A stretch of 64,000 nt of DNA, from contig NZ_CADFEI010000011.1 in assembly GCF_902833225.1 (NCBI RefSeq), positions 186,001 to 250,000 on the forward strand. The letters run 5' to 3'. Of the stretch, positions 33,799-42,545 are shown one piece after another. How positions within the stretch are numbered: position 1 is the stretch's first letter; each line of letters opens with the position of its first letter. Under the pieces are notes generated by a model. It did no database searches. It was not told the DNA's origin and saw only the letters and a program-made list of their open reading frames with translations. The DNA is from Burkholderia sp. BCC1644. GTDB lineage: Bacteria; Pseudomonadota; Gammaproteobacteria; Burkholderiales; Burkholderiaceae. Both the position numbers and the translations under genes were made by a program.

Positions 33799-35106
33799 AT
33801 GGCAGACGATCTGAACCCGCCGTCGCGCCCCGCGCGCCGCGGCTTCCTGAAGGCCGGCGGCGCCGCGGTGGCCGCGGGCCTCGCGGCGGGCACGATGCCG
33901 GCCGCCCGCGCGGCCGAAACGGCGCCCGCGGCCGCACCCGGCACGCACGCACACGACGACGACATCGAGCCGTTCTACGGCAAGCACCAGGGCGGCATCA
34001 CGACGCCGCAGCAGCGCAACGCATATTTCGCGGCGCTCGACCTCGCGACGACCAAACGCGCGGACGTGATCGCGCTGCTGAAGACCTGGACCGACGCAGC
34101 CGCGCGCCTCACGCGCGGCGACACCGCGCAGCCATTGCCGGCGACCGGCGGCGACGACACCGCGCCGGCCGACTCGGGCGACGCGCTCGGCATCGGCGCG
34201 TCGCGGCTGACGATCACGTTCGGCTTCGGGCCCGGCCTGTTCGCGGTCGCGGGCAAAGACCGCTACGGCCTCGCGAAGCAGCGCCCCGCCGCACTCGTCG
34301 ACCTGCCGCGCTTCAACGGCGACCAGCTGATTCCGGAGAAGACCGGCGGCGACCTGTTCATCCAGGCGTGCGCGAACGACGCGCAGGTTGCGTTCCACGC
34401 GGTGCGTCAGCTCCTGCGCCTCGGCGGCAACGCCGTGCAGATGCGCTGGGGCCAGGCCGGCTTCACGTCCGGCAAGCCGGGCGAGACGCCGCGCAACCTG
34501 ATGGGCTTCAAGGACGGCACGATGAACCCGTCGCGCGACGACCCGGCCGCGATGAACGAATTCGTGTGGGCCGGCAACGAAGGCCCGGCATGGATGAACG
34601 GCGGCACCTACACGGTCGTGCGCCGCATCCGCATCACGCTCGAACACTGGGACAACACCGAGCTCGGTTTCCAGGAACAGGTGTTCGGCCGCAAGAAGTA
34701 CAGCGGCGCGCCGATCGGCGGCAAGCAGGAGTTCGAGGCGCTCGACCTCGACGCGGTCGACAAGGACGGCAATTCGGTGATCCCCGACAACGCGCATGCG
34801 CGTCTCGCCTCGCCGCAGGTGAACAACGGCGCGCAGATCCTGCGACGCGCGTACTCGTACAACGACAGCGCGAACTTCTACATCGAGCGCTGGCCGCCAT
34901 GGCGCCAGCAGACCGAGTACGACGCGGGGCTGATGTTCGTCGCGCACCAGCGCGACCCGCGCCGTGGCTTCATTCCGATCAACGAGAAGCTCGCGAAGCT
35001 GGACATCATGAACCAGTTCACCACGCACGTCGGCAGCGCGATCTTCGCGTGTCCGCCGGGCGCGCAACCCGGTTCGTACATCGGCGCCGCGCTGTTCGAA
35101 GCGTAA
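33799..35106 (+). CDS. efeB: Dyp-type peroxidase, EfeB-like, Tat-exported
   Basis: A 435-residue haem peroxidase of the Dyp/EfeB family. A twin-arginine signal (ARRGFLKAGGAAVAAG) at residues ~12-27 directs folded export to the periplasm. The catalytic GxxDG motif is GFKDGTMNP near residue 235, and the proximal haem ligand is in DNAHARLASP. EfeB proteins oxidise porphyrins and have been proposed to release iron from haem. Normally efeB belongs to efeUOB; here efeU and efeO are absent and FbpABC-type genes follow. Start ATG 33799 is 11 bp after the previous stop. Confidence 0.93.
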   Translation: MADDLNPPSRPARRGFLKAGGAAVAAGLAAGTMPAARAAETAPAAAPGTHAHDDDIEPFYGKHQGGITTPQQRNAYFAALDLATTKRADVIALLKTWTDAAARLTRGDTAQPLPATGGDDTAPADSGDALGIGASRLTITFGFGPGLFAVAGKDRYGLAKQRPAALVDLPRFNGDQLIPEKTGGDLFIQACANDAQVAFHAVRQLLRLGGNAVQMRWGQAGFTSGKPGETPRNLMGFKDGTMNPSRDDPAAMNEFVWAGNEGPAWMNGGTYTVVRRIRITLEHWDNTELGFQEQVFGRKKYSGAPIGGKQEFEALDLDAVDKDGNSVIPDNAHARLASPQVNNGAQILRRAYSYNDSANFYIERWPPWRQQTEYDAGLMFVAHQRDPRRGFIPINEKLAKLDIMNQFTTHVGSAIFACPPGAQPGSYIGAALFEA

Positions 35107-35175
35107 CGACACGACGACGCAACGACACGCAACGCACCTTTTTCCCGGCCCGTCCGGATGCAACTCACAGACGAC

Positions 35176-36210
35176 ATGAACACTTCACCCGTTAGCCGCC
35201 CGCTGCGGCACCTGATCTCCGCGGCTGCCGCCGCGCTCATGCTGACCGGCGCGCTGCACGTCTCGCACGCGCACGCCGCGACGCTCACGCTGTACAACGC
35301 GCAGCACGAGCAGGTCGTCAACCAGCTCGTCAAGGACTTCGAAGCACAGAGCGGCATCACCGTGAAGGTGCGCTCGGGCGAAGGCCCCGCGCTCGCCGCT
35401 CAGATCGTCGCGGAAGGCGACCGCACGCCGGCCGACGTGTACTTCACCGAGAACTCGCCGGAGCTCGTGCTGCTCGACCGCAAGGGCCTGCTCGCGAAGA
35501 CCGACGGCGCCGCGCTGCAGGCGGTGCCCGCGCGCTTCAACCCGGCCGACGGCAACTGGGTCGGCGTGCTCGCGCGCGAGAACGTGCTCGTCTACAACAC
35601 CGCGAAGCTCCAGCCGCAGCAACTGCCCGCGTCGCTGCTCGATCTCGCGAAGCCGGAATGGAAAGGCAAGGTCGGCGTCGCGCCGAGCGATGCGGACTTC
35701 CTGCCGCTCGTGAGCGCGGTGCTCGCGCTGCACGGCGAGGCCGCGACGCTGCAATGGCTGAAGGGCCTGAAGGCCAACGCGCAGATCTTCGACGACGACG
35801 AAGGCGTGACGGCGGCCGTCAACCGCGGCGGCGTGCTGACCGGCATCATCAACAACTACTACTGGGACCGCCTGCATGCGGAGCTCGGCGACAAGTCGAC
35901 GAAGAGCGCGATCCATCACTTCGGCAACCATGACGTCGGCGCGGCCGTGAACGTGTCGGGCGCCGCGGTGATGAAGGCGTCGAAGCACCAGGCCGACGCG
36001 CAGAAGTTCGTCGCGTATCTCGTCAGCGAGCGCGCGCAGAAGCTGATGGCGAACGGCCACATCAGCTTCGAGTATCCGCTGCACCCGGGCGTCGCGCCCG
36101 ATCCGATCCTGAAGCCGTTCAACGAACTGAGCCCGCCTGCGCTGACGTTCGAACAGCTCGGCGACGACAGCCAGGCCGGCAAGCTGCTGCGCCAGGCCGG
36201 CCTGCTCTGA
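35176..36210 (+). CDS. fbpA: Ferric iron ABC transporter substrate-binding protein, FbpA-like
   Basis: A 344-residue periplasmic iron-binding protein. Signal peptide to ~HAHA, then LTLYNAQHEQVVNQLVKDF, a typical FbpA/FutA start. NNYYWDRL contains the adjacent tyrosines that bind Fe3+ in FbpA, and FFTENSPELVLLDRKG (reading VYFTENSPE) and LARENVLVYN are family blocks. It hands iron to the FbpB permease. I used ATG 35176; ATG 35158 is in frame but gives a less typical signal peptide, and neither has a good ribosome-binding site. Stop is 2 bp before the fbpB start. Confidence 0.92.
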   Translation: MNTSPVSRPLRHLISAAAAALMLTGALHVSHAHAATLTLYNAQHEQVVNQLVKDFEAQSGITVKVRSGEGPALAAQIVAEGDRTPADVYFTENSPELVLLDRKGLLAKTDGAALQAVPARFNPADGNWVGVLARENVLVYNTAKLQPQQLPASLLDLAKPEWKGKVGVAPSDADFLPLVSAVLALHGEAATLQWLKGLKANAQIFDDDEGVTAAVNRGGVLTGIINNYYWDRLHAELGDKSTKSAIHHFGNHDVGAAVNVSGAAVMKASKHQADAQKFVAYLVSERAQKLMANGHISFEYPLHPGVAPDPILKPFNELSPPALTFEQLGDDSQAGKLLRQAGLL

Positions 36211-36212
36211 CC

Positions 36213-37811
36213 GTGAGCGACGCCGTGTCCCGCACGGCGCGCACCGCGCGCGACGGCGAGCGCTCCGCGACGCGGCGGCGCCCGTCGCGCACGCTCGTCG
36301 CGGCGGCCGCGTGCGGGCCGCTCGCGATCCTGCTGCCGCTCGCCTTCACGCTGTACCGCGCGGCCACCTTCGGCGTCGACGATGCGATCGAGCTGCTGTG
36401 GCGTCCGCTCGTCGGCGAACTGCTCGTCAACACGCTGTCGATCACGCTCGCCGCGACGCTCGCGTGCACGCTGCTCGGCACCGCGGTCGCGTGGTTCATC
36501 GAGCGCACCGACCTGCCCGCGCGGCCACTGTGGACCGCGCTCGCCGCCGCCCCGCTCGCGGTGCCGCCATTCATCACGAGCTATGCGTGGGTGTCGCTGA
36601 GCCTCGACCTGCAGGATTTCCTCGGCGCACTGATCGTGCTGACCTCTGCGTACTTCCCGCTGGTCTACCTGCCGGTGGCCGCCGCACTGCGCGAGCTCGA
36701 CCCCGCGCTGGAGGAAAGCGCGCGCACGCTCGGCTGCTCGCCGTGGCATACCTTCTTTCGCGTCGTGCTGCCGCAGTTGCGCCCCGCGCTGTGCGGCGGG
36801 ATGCTGCTCGTCGCGCTCGGCGTGCTGTCCGAGTTCGGCGCGTTCCAGTTGCTGCGCTTTCGCACGTTCACGACCGAGATCTATGCGGAATACCGCACCG
36901 CGTTCGACGGCGGCGGCGCATCGCTGCTTGGCTGCGTGCTGATCGCGCTGTGCCTGCTGTGCCTCGCGATCGAAGCGCGCGCGCGCGGCCATGCGCGCTA
37001 CGGCCATACGCACCGCGCCGCGCGCCGCGTCGCGATGCGTTATCCGCTCGGCTCCCTGCGCGGCCCCGTCGCCGTCGCGTTCGCCGCGCTCGCGGCCGCG
37101 ACGCTTGGCGTGCCGCTCGCGATGATCGGCTACTGGCTCACGCAGCAAGGCGCCGCCGCCGTCACGCCGGCCGACGTGTCGCCCGAACTGCTGTGGCAGA
37201 CCGCACTCGCGTCAAGCGGCTACGGCCTCGCGGCGGCCGCCGTCACGACGCTGCTCGCGCTGCCGCTCGCGTTCCTGCTGGTCCGATATCCGGGCCGCGT
37301 CGCGACCTTCCTCGAACGCACCGCGATGACCGTGCAGGGCGTGCCGGGCATCGTCGTCGCGCTCGCGATCGTATCGATCACGGTGCGGCTGCTGCAGCCG
37401 CTCTACCAGAGCGCGCCGGCGCTCGTCGCCGCGTACGCGATCCTGTTCCTGCCGCTGGCGGTCGTCAGCGTACGCGCGGCGCTGTCGCACGTGCAGGTCC
37501 GGCTCGAGGAAACCGCACGCTCGCTCGGCCTCGGCTGGCGCGCGACACTCACGCGCGTGGTGCTGCCGCTTGCGGCACCCGGCCTCGGTGCGGCCGCGAC
37601 GATGGTGTTCATCTCGGTCGTGACGGAACTCAACGCGACGCTGCTGCTGTCGCCGATCGGCACGCGCACGCTCGCGACGCAGGTGTGGAGCGATACGGCG
37701 ACGCTCGCGTTCGCCGCCGCGGCACCGTATGCGGCGCTGCTCGTCGCGCTGTCGCTCGGCGCGTCGGGACTGCTGTTCCTGCTGCTCGGCCGCGCGTCGG
37801 TGCGCGACTGA
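36213..37811 (+). CDS. fbpB: Ferric iron ABC transporter permease, FbpB-like
   Basis: A 532-residue inner-membrane permease with two fused ABC permease halves, about twelve membrane segments. Each half has the EAA cytoplasmic loop that contacts the ATPase: ELDPALEESARTLGCSPWH near residue 165 and VRLEETARSLGLGWRATL near 435. Such fused permeases are typical for FbpB/SfuB iron importers. The GTG start is 2 bp downstream of the fbpA stop, and fbpC follows after 27 bp. Confidence 0.93.
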   Translation: MSDAVSRTARTARDGERSATRRRPSRTLVAAAACGPLAILLPLAFTLYRAATFGVDDAIELLWRPLVGELLVNTLSITLAATLACTLLGTAVAWFIERTDLPARPLWTALAAAPLAVPPFITSYAWVSLSLDLQDFLGALIVLTSAYFPLVYLPVAAALRELDPALEESARTLGCSPWHTFFRVVLPQLRPALCGGMLLVALGVLSEFGAFQLLRFRTFTTEIYAEYRTAFDGGGASLLGCVLIALCLLCLAIEARARGHARYGHTHRAARRVAMRYPLGSLRGPVAVAFAALAAATLGVPLAMIGYWLTQQGAAAVTPADVSPELLWQTALASSGYGLAAAAVTTLLALPLAFLLVRYPGRVATFLERTAMTVQGVPGIVVALAIVSITVRLLQPLYQSAPALVAAYAILFLPLAVVSVRAALSHVQVRLEETARSLGLGWRATLTRVVLPLAAPGLGAAATMVFISVVTELNATLLLSPIGTRTLATQVWSDTATLAFAAAAPYAALLVALSLGASGLLFLLLGRASVRD

Positions 37812-37838
37812 GCGCCGCCCTTTTTCCCGGAACCGCCC

Positions 37839-38888
37839 ATGAGCGAACTACGCATCCACGGCCTGTCCAAATCGTTCGGATCGCATACCGTCCTGCACGA
37901 CATCGACCTCACGGTGCGGCGCGGCTCGCGCCTCGCGCTGCTCGGCCCGTCCGGCAGCGGCAAGACGACACTGCTGCGCGTGCTGTGCGGCTTCGAGCGC
38001 GCCGAGCGCGGCACCGTCGAGATCGACGGGCGCCGCGTGGCGGCCCCCGACGTGCACCTGCCGCCCGAGCGACGCCGGATCGGCTACGTGCCGCAGGAGG
38101 GCGCGCTGTTTCCGCACCTGTCGGTGGCCGACAACATCGCGTTCGGGCTGCCGCGCGCGGCGCGGCGGCGCCATCACCGTGTCGACGAACTGCTCGAGAT
38201 GGTCGGGCTGCCCGCGTCGTACGCGAGCCGTGCGCCGCAGCACTTGTCCGGCGGCCAGCAGCAGCGCGTGGCACTCGCGCGTGCGCTCGCGCCAGAACCC
38301 TCGCTCGTGATCCTCGACGAACCGTTCTCCGCGCTCGACACGTCGCTGCGCCACGAAACGCGCAGCGCGGTCGCCGACGCGCTCGCCGCGGCCGGCGCGA
38401 CGTCGGTGCTCGTCACGCACGACCAGCCCGAGGCGATGACGCTCGGCGACGAAGTGGCGGTGATGTGGCAAGGCAGGCTCGTGCAGACGGCCGCGCCGCA
38501 GACGCTGTACCGGCAGCCCGTCACGCGCGACGTCGCGTCGTTCGTCGGGCAGGCCGTACTGCTTGCGGGTCACGTGCGCGATGCGCGCATCGCCTGTGCG
38601 CTCGGCGAGCTGCCGCTCGTCGCGCCGCTGCCTGACGGGCCGGCCGATGCGATGCTGCGCCCCGAGCAGATCGGCATCGTGCCGGTCACGCAGGTCGACG
38701 CGGCACGCGGCCATACGGCGCGCGTCGAAGCCGCGCAATTCGCGGGCCAGGATGCCGACGTGCTCGCGCGCCTCGATGCCGATCGCGACGTGCGGGTGCG
38801 TATCCGCGTGCCGGGTCACCGGTGCCCGGCGGTCGGCGAACGCGTCGCGCTGGTGGTGGACGGTGCGGTGATGGCGTACGCGCGCTGA
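37839..38888 (+). CDS. fbpC: Ferric iron ABC transporter ATP-binding protein, FbpC-like
   Basis: A 349-residue ABC ATPase. Walker A GPSGSGKTT, Q-loop YVPQEGALFPHLSV, signature LSGGQQQRVALARAL, Walker B LVILDEPFSALD, and H-loop VTHDQPEAM are intact. A C-terminal TOBE-like region follows (MLRPEQIGIVPV). It energises FbpB-mediated ferric iron uptake. Last gene of the plus-strand operon; it converges on the SRPBCC gene with 31 bp between stops. Confidence 0.94.
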   Translation: MSELRIHGLSKSFGSHTVLHDIDLTVRRGSRLALLGPSGSGKTTLLRVLCGFERAERGTVEIDGRRVAAPDVHLPPERRRIGYVPQEGALFPHLSVADNIAFGLPRAARRRHHRVDELLEMVGLPASYASRAPQHLSGGQQQRVALARALAPEPSLVILDEPFSALDTSLRHETRSAVADALAAAGATSVLVTHDQPEAMTLGDEVAVMWQGRLVQTAAPQTLYRQPVTRDVASFVGQAVLLAGHVRDARIACALGELPLVAPLPDGPADAMLRPEQIGIVPVTQVDAARGHTARVEAAQFAGQDADVLARLDADRDVRVRIRVPGHRCPAVGERVALVVDGAVMAYAR

Positions 38889-38919
38889 GCGGCGCGTCTC
38901 CACGCGTCGCTACACGTCG

Positions 38920-39435
38920 CTACGCGTCGGCGCAGCCCGCGCCCGACAGCGGCCGGAAGGTCCGGCCATCCATCTCGACGGCCGCATCCAGCAATCGCGC
39001 GAGCCCCTTCGCGCCTTCGCGCATCACGACGTCGTGATTCCAGCGGAACAGCGGGCGCGCGAGCGGCTCGAGCCAGTTCATCCAGCGCACCTGCGTGCGG
39101 ATGTGCCAGTCGTAGCGCACGACGGTACGCGCGCCGTCGCCGGCGAACGACCAGCGTCCGTCACCTTCGATCGCGCCGCTCGCGCGGCCTTCGAGCGCAT
39201 GCGGCCACTCGACACGCAGCACGCGCATGTCGAAGGTCAGCCGGTACGGCAACGCGCCCTTCCACGTATACCGGTGCAGCGCACCGACGCCGCGCGCGTC
39301 GCCGTGCTCGATCTCGACGGTGCGCTCCGAGCCCTTCCACCAGTCGGGCCAGCGGTCGACCTGGTAGATCGCGTCCCAGACCGCCGCGAGCGGGGCATCC
39401 ACGCGCCAGGTCGTCGAGAACCGGTATTCCGCCAT
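38920..39435 (-). CDS. SRPBCC family (polyketide cyclase/START-like) protein
   Basis: A 171-residue cytosolic protein with the helix-grip fold. FSTTWRVDAPLAAVWDAIYQ is the typical first strand/helix, WPDWWKG the first loop, and the C-terminal helix (VMREGAKGLARLLDAAVE) closes the ligand cavity. Such proteins bind hydrophobic ligands; the ligand here is unknown. It lies 44 bp downstream of the LolA/RseB-like gene and may be the last gene of the ECF operon. Confidence 0.8.
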   Translation of the reverse strand: MAEYRFSTTWRVDAPLAAVWDAIYQVDRWPDWWKGSERTVEIEHGDARGVGALHRYTWKGALPYRLTFDMRVLRVEWPHALEGRASGAIEGDGRWSFAGDGARTVVRYDWHIRTQVRWMNWLEPLARPLFRWNHDVVMREGAKGLARLLDAAVEMDGRTFRPLSGAGCADA

Positions 39436-39479
39436 GCAGCCTCCGGCATGTCCGTCAGGAAAACGGATCCGTGCATCGG

Positions 39480-40112
39480 TCAGGGTGTGAAGAAACGCTC
39501 GGGAAACGCGACGTCGATTTCCACGTCGTCGAGCGTCACGGTTTCGAGCGGCACGTCGTCATCGTCGGCGAAGCTGACGACCTTCAGCGGAAAGCCGTCC
39601 TCGGCGTCCAGCCACAGCCGGTAACGATGCACGCCGTCGACCACGTGCGCGGGCGCGCCGGTGACCGATACGCGCAGCGCGGTCCGGCCGCCGACGGCCT
39701 CCTCGCCTTCGGTCACCGTCGCGCCGCCCTGCTGCAGCGCATGCACGTTGCGCAGCAGTTCGCCGACGTCCGACCGGTCGACCCGGTGGCCGCTGCGGTC
39801 GCGCACGAGCGGATTGGTCGGCGACAGCGTCAGCGCGGGCGGCGCATGCGCGCCGAACGGACGCAGCCGCACCTTGCCGTCGCCGGGGTCGTACGCGAGC
39901 ACCGCGCCGTGATGCGGCGACACGAAATCCATCCGGACGAAGCCCGGTTTCAGGTAGGCGTAGCGGATTTCGGTATGTTCGCCGCCGCGCGCCGACGAGC
40001 GGATCGTCGCGCGGTACGAGTGGACGTGGTCGAAGTGCGCCTGGGCGACGGTCACGGGGTCGGCTGTCATGCTCGCTCCTATCAGGCTCGCGGCCAGCAA
40101 CGCGGCGATCAC
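39480..40112 (-). CDS. LolA/RseB-fold periplasmic protein (DUF1571-like)
   Basis: A 210-residue exported protein. VIAALLAASLIGASMTADP is a signal peptide, and VAQAHFDHVHSYRATIRSSA with YAYLKPGFVRMDFVSP matches the start of LolA/RseB-type outer-membrane lipoprotein-sorting folds. The GTG start overlaps the cupredoxin stop as GTGA. In RseB such domains sense periplasmic lipoprotein or LPS and modulate anti-sigma cleavage. A similar input role next to an ECF pair is a plausible inference, as is simple lipoprotein binding. Confidence 0.7.
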   Translation of the reverse strand: MIAALLAASLIGASMTADPVTVAQAHFDHVHSYRATIRSSARGGEHTEIRYAYLKPGFVRMDFVSPHHGAVLAYDPGDGKVRLRPFGAHAPPALTLSPTNPLVRDRSGHRVDRSDVGELLRNVHALQQGGATVTEGEEAVGGRTALRVSVTGAPAHVVDGVHRYRLWLDAEDGFPLKVVSFADDDDVPLETVTLDDVEIDVAFPERFFTP

Positions 40113-40525
40113 GGCGCCGCCTCGACATCGAGCACGCCTTCCATCCCGCGCTCGCGATGGCTCCTGAAAAACAGCAGCCGATGCGTGCAATAGTAGGCGA
40201 ACCGGCCCGGCTGCGCCGGCGTGAAACGGAACGTCTTCGGCGTCGTGCCAAGTTCGGTATGCACCGCGATGCCGGCCTGCGGCGGCGCATCGATCTCGAA
40301 GCTGTGCGGCACGACGCCGGGCTCGGCCGACACGGTCAGTTCGACCGGCACGTGCGCACGCACGATCACATGGTTCGGCCGGAAGAAATAGCTGCCGCCG
40401 ACGATGGCGACCCGCTGCACGCCGTCGGCGTCGACCGGCACGCGCACCGGCGCCTCGCCGTCCGCCCGCGCGAGGGTCGCACCCGCCGCGAGCACCGCCA
40501 GCACGAGCACCTTCGTCGTCTTCAT
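40109..40525 (-). CDS. Exported cupredoxin-like copper protein
   Basis: A 138-residue protein with a signal peptide (ending ARA near residue 21) and a plastocyanin/azurin-like domain. Candidate type 1 copper ligands are His in VVPHSFEI (~74), Cys in YYCTH (~113), a later His in RSHRERG (~123) and Met (GM, ~128). The FRFTPAQPGRFAYYC block is the cupredoxin C-terminal loop. It would carry an electron or bind copper in the periplasm. It sits between the anti-sigma gene (26 bp upstream) and the LolA-like gene (4-bp overlap). Confidence 0.82.
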   Translation of the reverse strand: MKTTKVLVLAVLAAGATLARADGEAPVRVPVDADGVQRVAIVGGSYFFRPNHVIVRAHVPVELTVSAEPGVVPHSFEIDAPPQAGIAVHTELGTTPKTFRFTPAQPGRFAYYCTHRLLFFRSHRERGMEGVLDVEAAP

Positions 40526-40551
40526 CGCCAGCTCCCTGCGGGCGTCGCGCG

Positions 40552-41334
40552 TCAGCCCTTCCACGCGTCGGTCGAGCCGCCGAGCGCGCCGCACGCCTCG
40601 ATCGCGAGCTCGCGCAGGCGCCGTTCGTCGCCGCGGCCGGACAACGCATAGCCCATGCCGCGATCCGACCAGAAATACGTGTAGCGGCCGTCGGCCGACA
40701 TCGACTGCGGTGCGAGATGCCGCGCATCGTAGGCGGTCATGTACAGCGTCACGCGGGCGCCGTCCGCGCGCTGGTACATGAACTGCGCGGCCGGCTCGTC
40801 GCCGCCGGGGAGCAACCGGCCACCCAGCAGCACGTAGCCGTATTCGTCGAGCGACGGTGCGCGCACGGGCCGCCCGACGCGCGCCGACAACCACGCGGCC
40901 AGATGCACGGGATCGCCCGCGCCGATTTCGACCGGATGGTCGCGATCGGCTGCGTACACGGCATACGCGACATCGGCTCGCGCGGCGAACGCCGGGCCGC
41001 GGCCGAATGCCATCCAGCCCGCATGCAGCGCCACGCCGATCAAGAGCCCGGCCGCCAGCCCCGCGCACGCGTACGCGAAGGCACGACGGCGCGGCGCGCG
41101 ACGCTGCACGAACAGCGCGGGCGCGGCGCCCGGCAGCGGGAACAACGCTTTCAGCGCGTCGCGCTGCGCGCGGTAATGCGTGAATCGTTCGGCCTCCTCC
41201 GGATCGGACTGCAGACGCTCGAGCATCTCGCGCTGCTCGTGCCCGGACAGCTCGCCGTCCAGCAACGCGGACAGCAGTTGCGCCGACGCGTCGTCGTCCC
41301 GCTCGTTCGAAGGCTTGTGCGGATCGTCCATCAT
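40552..41334 (-). CDS. Membrane anti-sigma factor for the adjacent ECF sigma
   Basis: A 260-residue protein. Residues ~17-65 (LLSALLDGELSGHEQREMLERL) form an anti-sigma N-terminal helical domain, residues ~85-108 (FAYACAGLAAGLLIGVALHAGW) one membrane segment, and the rest is periplasmic. There is no HxxxCxxC zinc motif. Its ATG overlaps the sigma stop as ATGA, the usual arrangement for a sigma/anti-sigma pair made in balance. The periplasmic part is the likely sensor for a signal, perhaps copper or redox given the neighbouring cupredoxin. Confidence 0.85.
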   Translation of the reverse strand: MMDDPHKPSNERDDDASAQLLSALLDGELSGHEQREMLERLQSDPEEAERFTHYRAQRDALKALFPLPGAAPALFVQRRAPRRRAFAYACAGLAAGLLIGVALHAGWMAFGRGPAFAARADVAYAVYAADRDHPVEIGAGDPVHLAAWLSARVGRPVRAPSLDEYGYVLLGGRLLPGGDEPAAQFMYQRADGARVTLYMTAYDARHLAPQSMSADGRYTYFWSDRGMGYALSGRGDERRLRELAIEACGALGGSTDAWKG

Positions 41335-41846
41335 GTTTTCCCGATCACCCGTAACGCGGCCGTGCCGTGCACCGACGGCTCGTCCGACAGCAGTGCGCGC
41401 ATCTGCGCGCGCGCCCGCGCGAGCCGCGACATCACGGTGCCCACCGGTACGCCGAGCACCTGCGCGGCATCGCGATAGCTCAACTCTTCAAGCGCGACCA
41501 GCAGCAGCACCTCGCGCTGTTCGACCGGCAGCCGGTACAGCGCGCGCTGCACGTCGCGCAGCACCAGCCCGCCGATCTCGCCGGCCGGCGCGGCCATCGT
41601 CTGCCACGGTGCGGTCGCGTCGTCGACCGCGATTTCGTGCCGCGCGCGCAACTGGTCGATGAAACGGTGCCGCAACAGCGTCAGCAGCCACGCGCGCAGG
41701 TTGCCGCCATCGCGCGGCGGCCGGTTCAGCGCACGCTCGAGCGTGTCCTGTACGAGATCGTCGGCCCACGCGCGGTCGCCCGTCAGCGCACGCGCATAGC
41801 GCGTGAGATGCGGCAGCCACACCAGCAGATCCGATTCGTAGCTCAT
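41331..41846 (-). CDS. ECF-type RNA polymerase sigma factor
   Basis: A 171-residue ECF sigma factor. Region 2: LTRYARALTGDRAWADDLVQDTLERAL and GNLRAWLLTLLRHRFID; region 4: LPVEQREVLLLVALEELSYRDAAQVLGVPVGTVMSRLARAR with the helix-turn-helix that reads the -35. No region 1 or 3, as expected for ECF. It follows the Lipoprotein_15-type gene by 39 bp and is coupled to its anti-sigma. A candidate ECF promoter lies upstream of the first gene, which would make the operon self-activating. Confidence 0.95.
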   Translation of the reverse strand: MSYESDLLVWLPHLTRYARALTGDRAWADDLVQDTLERALNRPPRDGGNLRAWLLTLLRHRFIDQLRARHEIAVDDATAPWQTMAAPAGEIGGLVLRDVQRALYRLPVEQREVLLLVALEELSYRDAAQVLGVPVGTVMSRLARARAQMRALLSDEPSVHGTAALRVIGKT

Positions 41847-41885
41847 CAGGAAGCCTTGCGCATCACCGTCGCCGTCGCCGTACGG

Positions 41886-42245
41886 TCACGGGCGCGCGAC
41901 GTGCCACATGCCGCCGATCCCGTCGCCGCCCGCGTCGCCGGCCTTGCGGTCCATCTTCCAGCGATACAGCGGGCGGCCGCGGTACGCCCATTGCTTCTTG
42001 CCGTCGTCGCGCGCGACGAGGCTCAGCGCGCCCGATGCCTTGTCGTACGCATCCGCGATCGCGGGCGGCCAGTTGGCCGCGCACGCGCTGTCGCACGCGC
42101 TCTTGCCGGGCGCATCGCGATCGAACACGTACAGCGTCATGTGCGCCTCGTCGACCAGTTTCCCGTCGCCGACCTGAGGCGGTTCCGCGGCCGCCGGCCG
42201 CACGATCGCCGCGGTCAGCGCGGCGGCAAAGAGCATCCGTTTCAT
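41886..42245 (-). CDS. Secreted Lipoprotein_15-repeat protein
   Basis: A 119-residue exported protein with a signal peptide (ending AAA near residue 20) and two copies of the Lipoprotein_15 repeat: MTLYVFDRDAPGKSACDSAC...WPP and QWAYRGRPLYRWKMDRKAGD...GMWHVA. Such proteins are found next to ECF systems and cupredoxins in many proteobacteria, but their function is not established. The two Cys (CDSAC) could form a disulfide or bind metal. It is probably the first gene of the ECF operon. Confidence 0.85.
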   Translation of the reverse strand: MKRMLFAAALTAAIVRPAAAEPPQVGDGKLVDEAHMTLYVFDRDAPGKSACDSACAANWPPAIADAYDKASGALSLVARDDGKKQWAYRGRPLYRWKMDRKAGDAGGDGIGGMWHVARP

Positions 42246-42350
42246 TCCCGTTCTCCTTGGCAGGGCCTTGCGGCACGGCGCCGCCGGACGGGACGATCGG
42301 TTTCGTTGCGACCATTATCCCGCCGGCCGGCCGTGCCGGAACTCGGTATG

Positions 42351-42378
42351 TAAACGGACGGCTGGAACCGGTTATTCC
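42351..42378 (-). promoter_or_regulatory. Candidate ECF-type promoter upstream of the ECF operon
   Basis: On the minus strand GGAATAA (42378-42372), a 15-bp spacer and CGTTTA (42356-42351), about 105 bp before the Lipoprotein_15 start. GGAA-containing -35 and CGT-containing -10 boxes are common for ECF sigma factors, and autoregulation would place one exactly here. The match is by eye only. Confidence 0.45.
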
Positions 42379-42446
42379 ATGCTGCGCCGCAACGGCCGGC
42401 GATGGTCGTTCATGCGACGAAAGGCAACGGGAGACCCGAAAAGACA

Positions 42447-42476
42447 ACGCGGCATGACATCGCTGTCATGCCGCGT
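42447..42476 (-). terminator. Intrinsic terminator of the repeat-protein gene
   Basis: A 13-bp stem at 42447-42459 and 42464-42476 with loop TCGC. On the minus strand it is followed by TGTCTTTTCG, a U-rich tail. It lies 70 bp downstream of the repeat-protein stop. Confidence 0.75.
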
Positions 42477-42545
42477 GGTGCGACCCGTATTGCGCGACCG
42501 TCGTGCACGGCGGCCGGAGCGGCGCCGCCGTGCGGGTCCGGCCCG

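Larger units (their letters stand above)
42246..42545. other. Intergenic region between Lipoprotein_15 gene and repeat-protein gene
   Basis: About 300 bp. It holds the candidate ECF promoter for the minus-strand operon and the terminator of the repeat-protein gene, both listed separately. Nothing else recognised. Confidence 0.6.

Noticed and set aside
38900..38935. Short tandem repeat of ACGCGTCGCT between fbpC and the SRPBCC gene
   Set aside because: Only about three imperfect copies; too short to assign a function.
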